From the NCBI GenBank assembly GCA_903899655.1, contig CAIUKF010000009.1:62001-126000 (forward strand): 64,000 nt of DNA, in the 5' to 3' direction. Below the pieces are notes generated by a model. That model was not told the origin of the DNA, did not search any database, and saw only the letters and a program-made list of their open reading frames with translations. Position numbers and translations under genes: made by a program. Source of the DNA: an uncultured bacterium. Lineage in GTDB: Bacteria > Patescibacteriota > Saccharimonadia > Saccharimonadales > Saccharimonadaceae. This document shows positions 19,992 through 28,920 of the stretch, piece by piece (the stretch's first letter is position 1; every line of letters begins with the position of its first letter).

Positions 19992-20879
19992 GTGTAAGCT
20001 GCTTGATACAAAAAACAAGATAACCAAGAACAAGATATAGATTGCTCGGTCGATAACTCCGGACGCAATGATTGAATTCAGTGGAATGTTATGTAGCGAC
20101 CCAGACATCACCAAAAAGGCTTCGCGAAAACCAATAGCGCCAGGCGTAAGTGAAACAAAAAGTGACAGATTGGCACTGGCTGTATAAACAATAGTTTGCA
20201 TAATACTGTAGCCTGCCGAATGATTAATCGCGTTTAACTCGATAGAATAAATAACCACCATTAATAATATTTGGGCTGTTGTTAATGCAAAGATATAAAG
20301 AATGTATTTTTTGAACGATTTAAGCTCAAATTTATTGGTGCCGATGATAGTCATTGTGACGGCCGCTACGATGCCAATTAACGTTAACCAAGGCAACGTG
20401 TTAATAAACAGCAGCGATATATTCAATGCAGCGAATGCAAAATAATAGAATAACATTACATAGGTATAGTCGCGGATTCGTAATTTAATTTTAGTCTTTA
20501 AATAAACCGCTCTAACGGCTGGACCGCTTTGTAATGGGCCAAAAAAATTAACCAGACTTGAATAAATGGTCAAAAGTAGGCTGTTTTTTATTGATAGCTT
20601 TTTACGGCATAACAAGATAGTGGCATACATGATGCCAAAATTAGTCAGCAGTACGCCACTATAAAATATTAACAATAAAAATGAGCTTAAATAACCAATT
20701 TCAAGGATATTTTGGATTATGTCGGGATGATTAATAAGGTAATATCCAACAAATACAAAAAAGGCCAATATAGCGGCGATTGAAATTGTTTTTTTGTTGT
20801 TTTTTAAATAAATAACACTGGTTGATTGAGATATTCTTTGAATTAATTTATGACCGACCAGCAGATATTTATTTGTCAT
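19956..20879 (-). CDS. LPG-synthase-TM / UPF0104 membrane protein
   Basis: 307 residues with about eight hydrophobic segments. The pattern matches the flippase-like membrane domain of the lysylphosphatidylglycerol synthase/UPF0104 family: FFGPLQSGPAVRAVYLKTK in the middle and SLFVSLTPGAIGFREAFLV near 250, the conserved TPGxxGxxE motif. Stand-alone members near polysaccharide genes are often suggested to move lipid-linked sugars, which is not proven. It is 6 bp downstream of the GT2 gene on the same strand. Confidence 0.75.
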   Translation of the reverse strand: MTNKYLLVGHKLIQRISQSTSVIYLKNNKKTISIAAILAFFVFVGYYLINHPDIIQNILEIGYLSSFLLLIFYSGVLLTNFGIMYATILLCRKKLSIKNSLLLTIYSSLVNFFGPLQSGPAVRAVYLKTKIKLRIRDYTYVMLFYYFAFAALNISLLFINTLPWLTLIGIVAAVTMTIIGTNKFELKSFKKYILYIFALTTAQILLMVVIYSIELNAINHSAGYSIMQTIVYTASANLSLFVSLTPGAIGFREAFLVMSGSLHNIPLNSIIASGVIDRAIYILFLVILFFVSSSLHLKQIFVRKHQS

Positions 20880-20885
20880 AGAATA

Positions 20886-21833
20886 CTATTTTTTATCTTT
20901 GTACTGCATTTCTTTGATGCGTTCTAATTGATCTTCGATTAGAATCCGGTTGGTTCGCAGCAGGTCTGAAATAATTAACAAAGCAAACGACAACAACGAC
21001 CCTAGTAACATTGACGAACCAAAAATCAGCGACTGAATATGCCCGCGACTTGATCCGTGCAGCCACGAAATCGCAAAATTAATAAATGGGATTAGGCCGG
21101 CAATCAAAAAGACGATGCCCAGTGAAGTAAAGACGACGTAAGGTTTAAACATAATAAAACTACGTATGACAGCTTTGGCAGACTGGGCCATGTGATGCCA
21201 AATGTTTTTGAACAGTCGCGATTCGCGAGTTTTTTTGTTGGTCTCGATTTTGATACTGGCAATTCTTAGGCGTTTGTTACCGGCTTGGATGATTGTTTCG
21301 ACGCAATAACTAAATTGCGTAACGATATTGAGTTTAATTAACGATTTGCGTGAATAGGCCCGAAACCCACTGGCCGCGTCGGGCAAATCGGTCCCAGCGG
21401 CTTTGTTGACAACCCAACTACCAAATCGCTGCATCAACTTTTTAAATGGTGAAAAGTGGGCAATACTGCCTGTTTGGCGGTCACCAATGACAATGTCTGC
21501 GGTGCCAGCAATAATCGGTTGTACTAGGTCACTAATTCGTTTTTGTGGGTATTGATTGTCGCCATCGGTTGTAACTAAAATATCGGCACCGTGTTTTAGT
21601 GCGTAATCAGCGCCATCACGAAACGATCTTGCCAAGCCTTTATTGCGGATATGAGTTACAAAATGTTTGACGCCAAACTTTTTAGCTATTGCAACAGTTT
21701 TGTCGCTTGATCCATCGTCGATAATTAATATTTCAATTTTATCGACATTTTTAATCTGCTTAGGTATAGACCTAAGGACTGACAGTATGGTTGATTCCTC
21801 GTTTAGACAAGGGACTTGAACAAACACCTTCAT
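20886..21833 (-). CDS. GT2 glycosyltransferase with C-terminal membrane anchor
   Basis: 315 residues. The GT-A domain has VQVPCLNEESTILSVLRSIP, IIDDGSSDKT and the metal-binding TTDGDNQYP. Two hydrophobic segments at about 225-250 and 265-290 follow. It resembles DPM1/GtrB-like or EpsE-like enzymes. With the downstream UPF0104 protein and upstream GT39-like protein it forms a block consistent with making, moving and using a polyprenyl-phosphate sugar (inference). Confidence 0.82.
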   Translation of the reverse strand: MKVFVQVPCLNEESTILSVLRSIPKQIKNVDKIEILIIDDGSSDKTVAIAKKFGVKHFVTHIRNKGLARSFRDGADYALKHGADILVTTDGDNQYPQKRISDLVQPIIAGTADIVIGDRQTGSIAHFSPFKKLMQRFGSWVVNKAAGTDLPDAASGFRAYSRKSLIKLNIVTQFSYCVETIIQAGNKRLRIASIKIETNKKTRESRLFKNIWHHMAQSAKAVIRSFIMFKPYVVFTSLGIVFLIAGLIPFINFAISWLHGSSRGHIQSLIFGSSMLLGSLLSFALLIISDLLRTNRILIEDQLERIKEMQYKDKK

Positions 21834-21862
21834 AATTCATCTGTAATTATAACATTGATGAC

Positions 21863-23362
21863 TTATCGATTGCTGATAATCAGTGGCGAAATGATGTTTT
21901 TCAGGGTTTTGTTGATATTAATTACGGTTTGGTTTTGCCAATACCAACTATCTTGCGCGCGCATCAAATGTGTTAAAGCTCCGCCACCCTGTAAAGCCAA
22001 AAAAATGACAATGATAGTTAATATTACTGTAATGTACTTTGCCCATGATTTAAAAATGACAGCCAGTAGGCGACGATAGGCTAGGCCGATTAAAACAAAC
22101 AATAATGGGAATACCATTACTAAATAACGTCCATTCAACGCCAAAGCAGTTCGGTATTTTAAATACATCGCAAAATTAGCATAAAAAACAGCACCGATAT
22201 ATATAACAACGACCAGCCCAAACAATAACAGTCGACGGTCGACGCGCAGAATAGATCGCCAAAAAATCACACATAAGAATAAACCAAATAAGCCAATTTC
22301 GGTGGCTAGAGATATCGGTATTTGAAGTGGCGGAAAGTTATTGTAATTGTAATTAATAGCAAAATATAAATGCTCCATCATGCCGTCAAACCAGGTCGAG
22401 ACATAATCGTCCATCACGGGGTATGGATCGGGATCATTGTTGGCTACATTGTCTGCCATCCAATAATTTCGACCCCATGGCCCCCATTGCAAGCAGTGTG
22501 ATACTGGTTGTATTTGTGCACAATCAGGCTCGAAACTATGATATTGAATTATATTGACACCGTATCTTTCAATGAATAGGCCGCCGCTGATGATGACGCC
22601 AATTGCCAAAATTATTTGCGTATTCTTGCGGAGTGATCTAAATGATTTTTTGATTGTTGCCAGCAAGATTTTTTTGGCTGGCGCACGAATAAAAATTACC
22701 AATAAATACAGGGCAACAGCTAAAAAGATTGGCAAAAAAGCATATTTTACTAAACTAGCTAAACCACCAACTATTAATAATAATAAAAAGCTGATGGCTG
22801 GGATTTTTTTAGTTTTCGTGATGGCGTTGCTGCAAATGACTGTCAAATCAACCAGGAGTGGTACTAATAAAAAGACTAAATTGTCATAATTGATCGTGGC
22901 GGCTAAAAACGGCACGACAGGTATCATAATTAGCATTAACAGTGAAAAATTTATCAATCCTTCGGGGATGTGTACACGCCTAAATAGACGACGATACAAA
23001 AATAATCCGCCGACAAATATGCCAATGTTAATGAACCTTAGAATAATAATTTGAGCAACTTCTTGATTAATAAAGGCAGCAATTAAACGATACGGAAAAC
23101 TCATCAAATAATGGTACATGTACGAATCATATCTGGTTAAATCACCAAAAGCGCCAGAGTTGGCAGGCATGCTGGTAATAAACGGCGTCCATTGATGAGA
23201 GTAGATTTTAATGATACCAAAGTGATAATTTTCATCAAATGCCATTGGATATTGGACAGTCAAAGCAAACCAGGCGGCATTAATAATTAGTAGTCCGACG
23301 ATGACGTAAAACAACTTTTTACTGCTGAACATGCGATATATAAATTTAGTGAATTTATTCAT
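21863..23362 (-). CDS. GT-C/ArnT-like integral membrane protein
   Basis: 499 residues with about ten to eleven membrane spans. After the first span comes an extracytoplasmic MAFDENYHFGIIKIY segment, in the place where GT39/GT83-type enzymes keep their catalytic acidic residue, and a long soluble loop (about 270-340) containing two Cys (PDCAQIQPVSHCLQWGP). It probably transfers a lipid-carried sugar on the outer face. Its start codon overlaps the stop of the gene at 23362 by one base, so translation is coupled. Confidence 0.65.
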   Translation of the reverse strand: MNKFTKFIYRMFSSKKLFYVIVGLLIINAAWFALTVQYPMAFDENYHFGIIKIYSHQWTPFITSMPANSGAFGDLTRYDSYMYHYLMSFPYRLIAAFINQEVAQIIILRFINIGIFVGGLFLYRRLFRRVHIPEGLINFSLLMLIMIPVVPFLAATINYDNLVFLLVPLLVDLTVICSNAITKTKKIPAISFLLLLIVGGLASLVKYAFLPIFLAVALYLLVIFIRAPAKKILLATIKKSFRSLRKNTQIILAIGVIISGGLFIERYGVNIIQYHSFEPDCAQIQPVSHCLQWGPWGRNYWMADNVANNDPDPYPVMDDYVSTWFDGMMEHLYFAINYNYNNFPPLQIPISLATEIGLFGLFLCVIFWRSILRVDRRLLLFGLVVVIYIGAVFYANFAMYLKYRTALALNGRYLVMVFPLLFVLIGLAYRRLLAVIFKSWAKYITVILTIIVIFLALQGGGALTHLMRAQDSWYWQNQTVININKTLKNIISPLIISNR

Positions 23363-24519
23363 TACTGCGTTTGGTCGCTGACTATTTTATGAATTTTAGT
23401 AATAAATAAACTTTTATCAAAACGTTTAGCTTTACGACGCAGTGTGCCTGGCAAAAATGTGATTTTTTCAGCGCGTTTAATAGCGTTAACTACGGCATCT
23501 ACTGATTGGCTGTCGAATAATACACCACTTTCACCGTCTTGAACAATATCGAGTGTACCGCCGCGACCAAAAGCAATTACTGGCGCGCCAGCGGCCAAAG
23601 CTTCGACTTGAACAATGCCAAAGTCTTCGTCGGCTGGAAAAATGTAACCCTTGGCACTGTTTAAGGCTGCCGTTACGGCATTATCGGACGCATCGCCAAA
23701 TCTATCAGCAAAAAACTGTACGCTTGGTCCAGCCATTTCGACCAAACGCTGATGTTCGCTGCCGTCGCCATAGACGCGCAATTTAATTCCCAGTTTTGTA
23801 GCGGCAGCTACGGCCAAATCGACACGTTTATATGGTACTTGGCGACCCAGAGCTACATAATAATCGCCACGAATTCTGGCAGGTTCAAATCGATCAACGT
23901 CAACCGGTGGGTGAATGACGGTTGATGGTTTGCCATAATATTTTTTGATTCGTTTTTGGACTTCGCTGCTGTTAGCAATAAAGATATCGACTTTTTGAGC
24001 GGCACGATAATCTGATTTTTTCAGCGCCGGTATCATTAATGGCATGGCCAGTTTAACTAACCAATTTAATTTGCCAAAACCTGGATCGGCGCGATATTCG
24101 TCGTAATGACTCCAATAATATCGGATAGGTGTGTGGCAATAACAGATGTGAATTTGGTCTGAACGAGTTTTTTGAACTTGTTTTGATTCGGCGCTAGAAC
24201 TGCTGATGATAATGTCAAATTGCGATAAGTCTAGTTTTTGAAAAGCTTTAACGCGTAGCATTGGAAAGAATTTGTGTAGTTTGCGTAGTGGCTTAGGTAG
24301 ATTTTGCAAATACGTCGTGCGAACATCCAAACCCCTAAAAGCCGGCATTGTTTCGGGCGTATAAGTCGAAGTATAAATCGGTGCCTCGGGAAAAGCGTCG
24401 TGAAGTGCCAGCACGACATTTTCGGCGCCACCTTTGTTGGTGAGCCAATCATGCACAATCACCACTCGTGGTGATTGTTTGGCTATTGGAATTTGGCTAT
24501 TGGAATATGGCGAGTTCAT
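23362..24519 (-). CDS. GT4-family glycosyltransferase
   Basis: 385 residues. The N-terminal half has VVIVHDWLTNKGGAENVVLAL; the C-terminal half has YVALGRQVPYKRVDLAV and the donor-site segment FPADEDFGIVQVEALAAGAPVIA, as in mannosyl/galactosyl GT4 enzymes (WbaZ-like). Residues 2-15 (NSPYSNSQIPIAKQ) are encoded by the dispersed repeat at 24481-24511, so the natural N-terminus may once have begun close to SPRVVIVHDWL. It overlaps the four-helix-bundle gene by 4 nt. Confidence 0.88.
   Translation of the reverse strand: MNSPYSNSQIPIAKQSPRVVIVHDWLTNKGGAENVVLALHDAFPEAPIYTSTYTPETMPAFRGLDVRTTYLQNLPKPLRKLHKFFPMLRVKAFQKLDLSQFDIIISSSSAESKQVQKTRSDQIHICYCHTPIRYYWSHYDEYRADPGFGKLNWLVKLAMPLMIPALKKSDYRAAQKVDIFIANSSEVQKRIKKYYGKPSTVIHPPVDVDRFEPARIRGDYYVALGRQVPYKRVDLAVAAATKLGIKLRVYGDGSEHQRLVEMAGPSVQFFADRFGDASDNAVTAALNSAKGYIFPADEDFGIVQVEALAAGAPVIAFGRGGTLDIVQDGESGVLFDSQSVDAVVNAIKRAEKITFLPGTLRRKAKRFDKSLFITKIHKIVSDQTQ
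24481..24511. repeat. Dispersed repeat at the 5' end of the GT4 gene
   Basis: GGCTATTGGAATTT followed by GGCTATTGGAATAT and GGC: two tandem 14-nt units. It is translated in reverse orientation as part of NSPYSNSQIPIAK. Confidence 0.85.
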
Positions 24520-24881
24520 CTCAATAATCCCGCTTTAAAGGCGTTAATCAACTTTTGACAACTTACGCTATGTAGAATTGTTTCATTTAGTTCTAATTCA
24601 TTTATGTATCCGAGTTTTTCTGATAAATATAAAAAGTTTTTTACTTCAAGTAATGAGCCGTAAGCCATAACGTAAAAATGTAACTTATCTTTAACGGAAG
24701 CTCTCCCAAACCCTTCAGCTATGTTTGCTGATATTGAACTGGCAGCGCGTCGTAATTGGCTAGTTAATGCAAACAGTTCATCTTTTGGAAATTTTCTTGT
24801 TAATTTATAGATATTAACAGCAAATGATTGGCTTTCTTGCCAAACAGTCAAATCTTCAAATGATGTTATGTTATTTGCCAT
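24516..24881 (-). CDS. Four-helix-bundle protein (S23/CAP-like)
   Basis: 121 residues. It matches the four-helix-bundle family first seen in 23S rRNA intervening sequences: FEDLTVWQESQSFAVNIYKLT, FPKDELFALTSQLRRAASSI, ANIAEGFGR and FYVMAYGSLLEVKNFLYLS. Stand-alone copies are common in CPR genomes; the function is unknown. The ATG (24881-24879) lies inside a copy of the dispersed repeat, so the repeat provides the start codon. Confidence 0.85.
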   Translation of the reverse strand: MANNITSFEDLTVWQESQSFAVNIYKLTRKFPKDELFALTSQLRRAASSISANIAEGFGRASVKDKLHFYVMAYGSLLEVKNFLYLSEKLGYINELELNETILHSVSCQKLINAFKAGLLR

Positions 24882-24908
24882 ATTCTAATAGCCACCTTCC
24901 AATAGCTA
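24877..24908. repeat. Dispersed repeat bridging two genes
   Basis: On the minus strand it reads TAGCTATTGGAAGG, then TGGCTATTAGAATATGGC. Its first three bases are the TAG stop of the sugar-transferase gene and its ATG near the end is the start of the four-helix-bundle gene. Confidence 0.85.
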
Positions 24909-26342
24909 TTTTGCGCCTTTCTTGCGCAAAACCACTCCAACGGTCTTGAAAAGAATCTTAATGTCCAGCCAAAAGGTCCAGTTTTGGGCGTAAAATAACT
25001 CTAATTCAATCCGTTCGTCAAATGACAAGGCGCTGCGGCCGCTAACTTGCCACATACCGGTGACGCCAGATTTGACGCTGTGCAGTAGGGCGGTACGGCC
25101 ATGGGCTAACTTTGTTTCTTGAGGTAAAATTGGGCGTGGACCGACTAAACTTAAGTCTCCGCGAAGGACGTTAAATATTTGTGGCAATTCGTCTAGTGAT
25201 GTGGCGCGTAAGAATTTACCAAACTTGGTGATACGTGGGTCATTGTCGACTTTACGATTTTTTTCATATTCTAATGCCAGGTCGTTGCGTCCCATTTTAC
25301 GGAAGTCCTCGGCGGCGTCGCAACTGCCATATTTAGGGTTCATACTGCGGAATTTAATCAGGTTGATTGGTTCTGAAAAACGACTAAGACGCTTGCTGAT
25401 ATAAAAGGCTGGTCCGCGGTCAACGATTTTTTTGATTAAATATATTGCCAGTAGTACAGGTGATAAAATAATAACCAAGATTAAGCTGACAATAAAATCA
25501 AAGATTCGCTTGGCAATAGCACCCCAGCCAATCAGTGGCGTTTGGTGAACTGAAATCATTGGATAGCCCAAAAAGACATCGATGGTGTTTTTGCCAGAAT
25601 AAAATTCAGCTTCGCCAGGGATAAAACTATAATTAATATGGTGCGTCTGGGCCGCACCAAGAATCTTTTGATTGCGTTCGGATGAATCGTATAAATCAGT
25701 CTGGATGATGGCAGTAATATTATTTATTTTGATGTCATTTAAAGCTCTTTCAAGGACCGAATAATGATAAACGGCTAATTCGGCCGGAACGACTTTTTTA
25801 GGACCGGCAATCGCAACAACTTCGTAACCACTTTTTACCGTATCAGCTAAGTTGCGGGCGATATCACTAGTTACATCTGATGTACCGATTAATAATACGC
25901 GACTGACGCCGCGGCCATAACGAAACATTAGGCTGCGAATAAATCTGAAAGCTTCACGCTCGATGATAATCAAAACGAAAGCTGCAACTAGGCCATATAA
26001 TGCAACCAATCTGGCGGGTAAGATATTGTCGCCACTGACGTATTGCCAACCGATGACCAATAATATGCCAATGAATGTGCCAATGGCAACTTTGGCGTAT
26101 TCAACTAAACGACGATTATAAGTGCTGGCTTGGTACAGACCTAATACGGCAAAAACTAGAATCCAAAAAGGAATTATCAAGATAAAGGCTCGCAAATAAT
26201 CATAGGCGTGGATGTTATTAATCAGTGGTCGCGGATCATATTGGACGCGGGCGATATAGGCGATTGTGAAGGCGCCTAGTAATACAAATGTGTCAATTAA
26301 AACGAGAATTAAACTATAGAATTTGATGTTTTTACCTGGCAT
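24906..26342 (-). CDS. Polyprenyl-phosphate sugar-1-phosphate transferase
   Basis: 478 residues. Four to five membrane spans (1-130), a nucleotide-binding-like middle domain (RVLLIGTSDVTSDIARNL), another span near 285, then the bacterial sugar transferase domain: FKRSM-type KFRSMNPKYG, then LRATSLDELPQIFNVLRGDLSL and VGPRPILP. Such WbaP/EpsE/CpsE enzymes start a glycan repeat by moving sugar-1-phosphate from a UDP-sugar to undecaprenyl phosphate. It would be the priming enzyme of this locus. The TAG stop is part of the dispersed repeat. Confidence 0.92.
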   Translation of the reverse strand: MPGKNIKFYSLILVLIDTFVLLGAFTIAYIARVQYDPRPLINNIHAYDYLRAFILIIPFWILVFAVLGLYQASTYNRRLVEYAKVAIGTFIGILLVIGWQYVSGDNILPARLVALYGLVAAFVLIIIEREAFRFIRSLMFRYGRGVSRVLLIGTSDVTSDIARNLADTVKSGYEVVAIAGPKKVVPAELAVYHYSVLERALNDIKINNITAIIQTDLYDSSERNQKILGAAQTHHINYSFIPGEAEFYSGKNTIDVFLGYPMISVHQTPLIGWGAIAKRIFDFIVSLILVIILSPVLLAIYLIKKIVDRGPAFYISKRLSRFSEPINLIKFRSMNPKYGSCDAAEDFRKMGRNDLALEYEKNRKVDNDPRITKFGKFLRATSLDELPQIFNVLRGDLSLVGPRPILPQETKLAHGRTALLHSVKSGVTGMWQVSGRSALSFDERIELELFYAQNWTFWLDIKILFKTVGVVLRKKGAK

Positions 26343-26373
26343 AAGTAGTCTAATTATAACATCTTTGACTTGT

Positions 26374-26443
26374 TAGCTATTGGAATATAGCTATTGGAAT
26401 TTGGCAAATTATCTAATAGCCATTAGCCAAATTCTAATAGCTA
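26374..26443. repeat. Dispersed repeat with inverted copy, able to fold
   Basis: Two tandem direct units (26374-26405) and an inverted copy (26426-26443). The arm at 26388-26405 pairs with the inverted copy over 18 bp with one mismatch. It fills the gap between the divergent sugar-transferase and ligase genes and may affect both promoters. Confidence 0.8.
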
Positions 26444-26476
26444 TGCACGATTGCATAATCTATACTAGATAAAGAC

Positions 26477-27799
26477 ATGGTAAAAAGTAGTCGTAACTAT
26501 CTAAAAAAAGCTTACATAGGCATTCTTTTGTTGATTTTTGGTGGGATTGTTTTACAGGGGCCGATTAGTGTCGGTTTTGGCACTTTGTGCCCAAGTTATG
26601 AATTACTGATTAAATCCTGGAAAGAGATTTTGATGCTGGTGGCTGGTTTGATTGCACTGTTTTTGTTGCATAAAAACAAGCAAATGCAAATATTACGTGA
26701 TCCAGTCATTTTTGCAATTGGCGCTTATGGAATATTACATCTGGTGATGATGGGATATACCTTTACTGGCTGGTCGTCCAGCCTGGCTGGGTTGGCGATT
26801 GATTTGCGCTATGTACTGTATTTTGGTCTGGTTTATATCGCGATGCGACTGTATCCTGAGTATCGCCAAATGTTTATCAAAGTTGGTATTGCTGGCGCGC
26901 TGGCAGTTTTAATTTTTGCAATTTTACAGGTATTTTTGTTACCCAAAGACGTATTAAAATATATCGGCTACAACGTTAATACTATCAGCCCATATTTAAC
27001 AGTTGATCAAAACCAAAATTATATCCGCATTAACAGCACGTTGCGCGGCCCTAATCCGTTGGGAGCATATGCTGGTATGGTTTTGGTGCTAATAACGGCT
27101 GCGATTGTAAAGTTAAAAAACATCAAAGATAAGTGGCCGTTGATTGCGATTTTATCGGTTAGTGGCGTCGTCGCATTATGGGCTAGTTATTCGCGTAGTG
27201 CCTGGGCTGCAACTGCTGTTGCGATTGTTGTCGTGATGGCTGTTGCTGGCGCTAAAAAACTGTCACCTAAGGTTTGGGTGCTTAGCGGAATTATCGCAGC
27301 TGTGGTAATTGGCAGCTTTTTGATACTAGGTAATACGCAATTTATCTCAAATATATTTTTGCACGAAAATCCGAATGGCGGCAGTAGTGTTAATTCAAAC
27401 GAAGGTCATATTAGTTCATTACAAGATGGTCTGAAGCAGATGGTCAGCCAACCACTAGGTGATGGTGTTGGTAGCACCGGATCAGCGTCGTTGCAAGGTA
27501 GCAACCCAACAATAATTGAAAATCAGTATTTGTTTACAGCCCATGAAGTTGGCTGGTTTGGGTTGATATTGTTTGTTTATATATTTACGCTGGTCATGTT
27601 GGAATTATGGAAATTACGTCAAAATTGGTTGGCACTGGGACTGTTCGCCAGTGGCATCGGCTTGGCTGTTATTGGGTTATTGTTGCCTGTTTGGGTTGAT
27701 GACACAGTATCGATAATTTGGTGGGGAATGGCAGCAACAGTGGTAGGTAGTAGGTGGTATATAGTAGATGGTAGAGGTAAAAAGCATGGCAAACATTGA
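26477..27799 (+). CDS. O-antigen ligase/polymerase-like membrane protein
   Basis: 440 residues with about twelve hydrophobic segments and one large external loop (about 275-350). The Wzy_C/O-antigen-ligase pattern is present: RINSTLRGPNPLGAYAGM, then SYSRSAWAATAVAIVV, and HEVGWFGLILFVYIF after the loop with the family His. It probably polymerises the glycan or links it to its carrier on the outer face. The 3' end overlaps the LexA-like gene by 14 nt in another frame. Confidence 0.85.
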   Translation: MVKSSRNYLKKAYIGILLLIFGGIVLQGPISVGFGTLCPSYELLIKSWKEILMLVAGLIALFLLHKNKQMQILRDPVIFAIGAYGILHLVMMGYTFTGWSSSLAGLAIDLRYVLYFGLVYIAMRLYPEYRQMFIKVGIAGALAVLIFAILQVFLLPKDVLKYIGYNVNTISPYLTVDQNQNYIRINSTLRGPNPLGAYAGMVLVLITAAIVKLKNIKDKWPLIAILSVSGVVALWASYSRSAWAATAVAIVVVMAVAGAKKLSPKVWVLSGIIAAVVIGSFLILGNTQFISNIFLHENPNGGSSVNSNEGHISSLQDGLKQMVSQPLGDGVGSTGSASLQGSNPTIIENQYLFTAHEVGWFGLILFVYIFTLVMLELWKLRQNWLALGLFASGIGLAVIGLLLPVWVDDTVSIIWWGMAATVVGSRWYIVDGRGKKHGKH

Positions 27800-28235
27800 A
27801 CGGTCGACAAAACGTCAAAAAGAATTATTAACTTTTGTTGATAGTTTTATTCAAGGACATGGTTATGGTCCAAGTTATCGCGAAATTATGCGCGCCTTGG
27901 GGTATAAATCAGTTTCGACTGTAGCGGTCCACATCGATGGGTTGATGACCAAAGGTTATTTGCGTAAACGTGACCGATCAGCCAGATCACTGGAAGTCGT
28001 GACGACTCATTTTGATGACGCGCCAGTAAAACGTGGTCCAACGCCCGCTCAAGAAAAATGGATTATTAATGTTATTAACGATAAATTTAACAGTCTTGAA
28101 GAGGCCGAAAACGCTGCGATTTTGGACGAATTATATGTCTTAATTGGTGCTCTTAAAGTCCTAGGCCTAGACGGTGCACACGTCGCAACCAAGACGCGAT
28201 TGATTGATTATTTGAAGGGGCAAAGCAAGAGTTAG
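27786..28235 (+). CDS. LexA-type DNA-binding protein without the peptidase domain
   Basis: 149 residues from ATG 27786, which has GAGGTAA 6-12 nt upstream; the frame also opens at 27768 but without an SD. Residues 1-75 are a LexA-like winged helix (RQKELLTFVDSFIQGHGYGPS, YREIMRALGYKSVSTVAVHI, GYLRKRDRSARSLEV). The C-terminal half is a short helical region (QEKWIINVINDKFNSLEEAEN onward) with no Ala-Gly cleavage site and no Ser/Lys dyad, so it cannot self-cleave like LexA. The TAG stop is the first codon of a dispersed repeat copy. Target sites are not known. Confidence 0.8.
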   Translation: MANIERSTKRQKELLTFVDSFIQGHGYGPSYREIMRALGYKSVSTVAVHIDGLMTKGYLRKRDRSARSLEVVTTHFDDAPVKRGPTPAQEKWIINVINDKFNSLEEAENAAILDELYVLIGALKVLGLDGAHVATKTRLIDYLKGQSKS

Positions 28236-28264
28236 CTATTGGAATATGGCTATTGGAAGATGGC
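28233..28264. repeat. Dispersed repeat supplying the stop codon of the LexA-like gene
   Basis: TAGCTATTGGAATA, TGGCTATTGGAAGA, TGGC: two tandem units. The first TAG is the in-frame stop of the LexA-like gene. Confidence 0.85.
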
Positions 28265-28335
28265 CAGCAAATATAAATAATATCTACTTAACAGTTGACT
28301 AATCTAAAGTGTAAAGTATATAATATCAAAAGTAT

Positions 28336-28410
28336 TCCGACGTAGCTCAATGGTGGAGCAAGAAGCTGTTAACTTCGAGGTTACTGGTTCGAGCCCAGTC
28401 GTCGGAGCCA
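28336..28410 (+). tRNA. tRNA-Asn (GTT)
   Basis: 75 nt with encoded CCA. Acceptor TCCGACG (28336-28342) pairs with CGTCGGA (28400-28406). The D-arm is GCTC-AATGGTG-GAGC, the anticodon loop CTGTTAA gives GTT, and the T-arm is CTGG-TTCGAGC-CCAG. It borders a repeat-rich island whose repeats contain copies of its 3' end. Confidence 0.95.
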
Positions 28411-28420
28411 TAAAAATTGT

Positions 28421-28446
28421 CAGACCTTTTGGTCTGGCATTTTTTA
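28421..28446 (+). terminator. tRNA-Asn terminator
   Basis: CAGACC-TTTT-GGTCTG followed by GCATTTTTTA. The same hairpin (with one extra C/G pair) occurs next to the island repeats at 29514 and 33425. Confidence 0.85.
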
Positions 28447-28450
28447 TATC

Positions 28451-28592
28451 CCCGACGCTTGGCGCGAGAACCAGGTCTTTTGTGAAACAAAAGCTGGTGC
28501 GGCGTAGCGCAGTGCAGAAAAGAAAGCACCGAAGGTATTTTCTTTTCAAGCAAGCGGAGGAGGCCAAAGGCCGACCCAGTCGTCGGTTTTTT
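28451..28592. repeat. Diverged island repeat ending in a copy of the tRNA 3' sequence
   Basis: This stretch resembles the 207-bp island repeats (GGCGC..GAACCAGG..CTTTTGTG..CAAAAG, later GGAGGAGGCCAAAGGCC). It ends with CCCAGTCGTCGG (28575-28586), identical to 12 nt of the tRNA-Asn 3' part (28394-28405). CCGAC (28571-28575) and GTCGG (28582-28586) with T6 also make a terminator. No gene is seen from 28411 to 28920. Confidence 0.6.
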
Positions 28593-28794
28593 ATTTGGAT
28601 CCGCGCCATGGCGCTCGAACCAGATCTTTTGTGCAGCAAAAGTGGTATCGCCTTCGGCTCTTCCGCTCACTCATTGTGTTGAAAATAAATTTTCACACAA
28701 TTTCATATCGCTTCAACGGTGTAGTGAGCGGAGCAAAAAAGTGTTTACATTTTTTTGTGAGCGAACGGAAAAGGCGAAGCCGCTGGCCAGTCGT
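28587..28794. repeat. Island repeat, copy A (about 208 bp)
   Basis: Nearly identical to copy B at 33218-33424. It holds imperfect inverted arms (CGCCTTCGGCTCTTCCGCTCAC against GTGAGCG..CGG..AAGGCGAAGCCG), an inner palindrome around TTGTG..TGAAAATAAATTTTCACACAA (split), the palindrome GCGCCATGGCGC, and GCTCGAACCAG (28613-28623), the reverse complement of the tRNA T-arm CTGGTTCGAGC. It ends in GGCCAGTCGT. Confidence 0.85.
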
Positions 28795-28920
28795 AGTTTT
28801 TTCAAAACTATCACAAAATAACACCTATCGAGGAACGTCCTTTAATGCTTTCCAAGGTCTACTAATTCTGTTGTGCTATGTGTATCATTGCCTCGATACT
28901 GCTTTTTTACATTGAATAAA

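Noticed and set aside
21816-22889. Plus-strand frames of 87 and 111 codons
   Set aside because: They lie opposite the membrane-protein gene at 21863-23362, whose hydrophobic pattern is convincing, and have no start signals.
28304-28915. Several open frames of 106-111 codons over the tRNA and island repeats
   Set aside because: They cross the tRNA, its terminator and repeat hairpins, and translate to low-quality sequence rich in Arg and Phe; they are by-products of the repeats.
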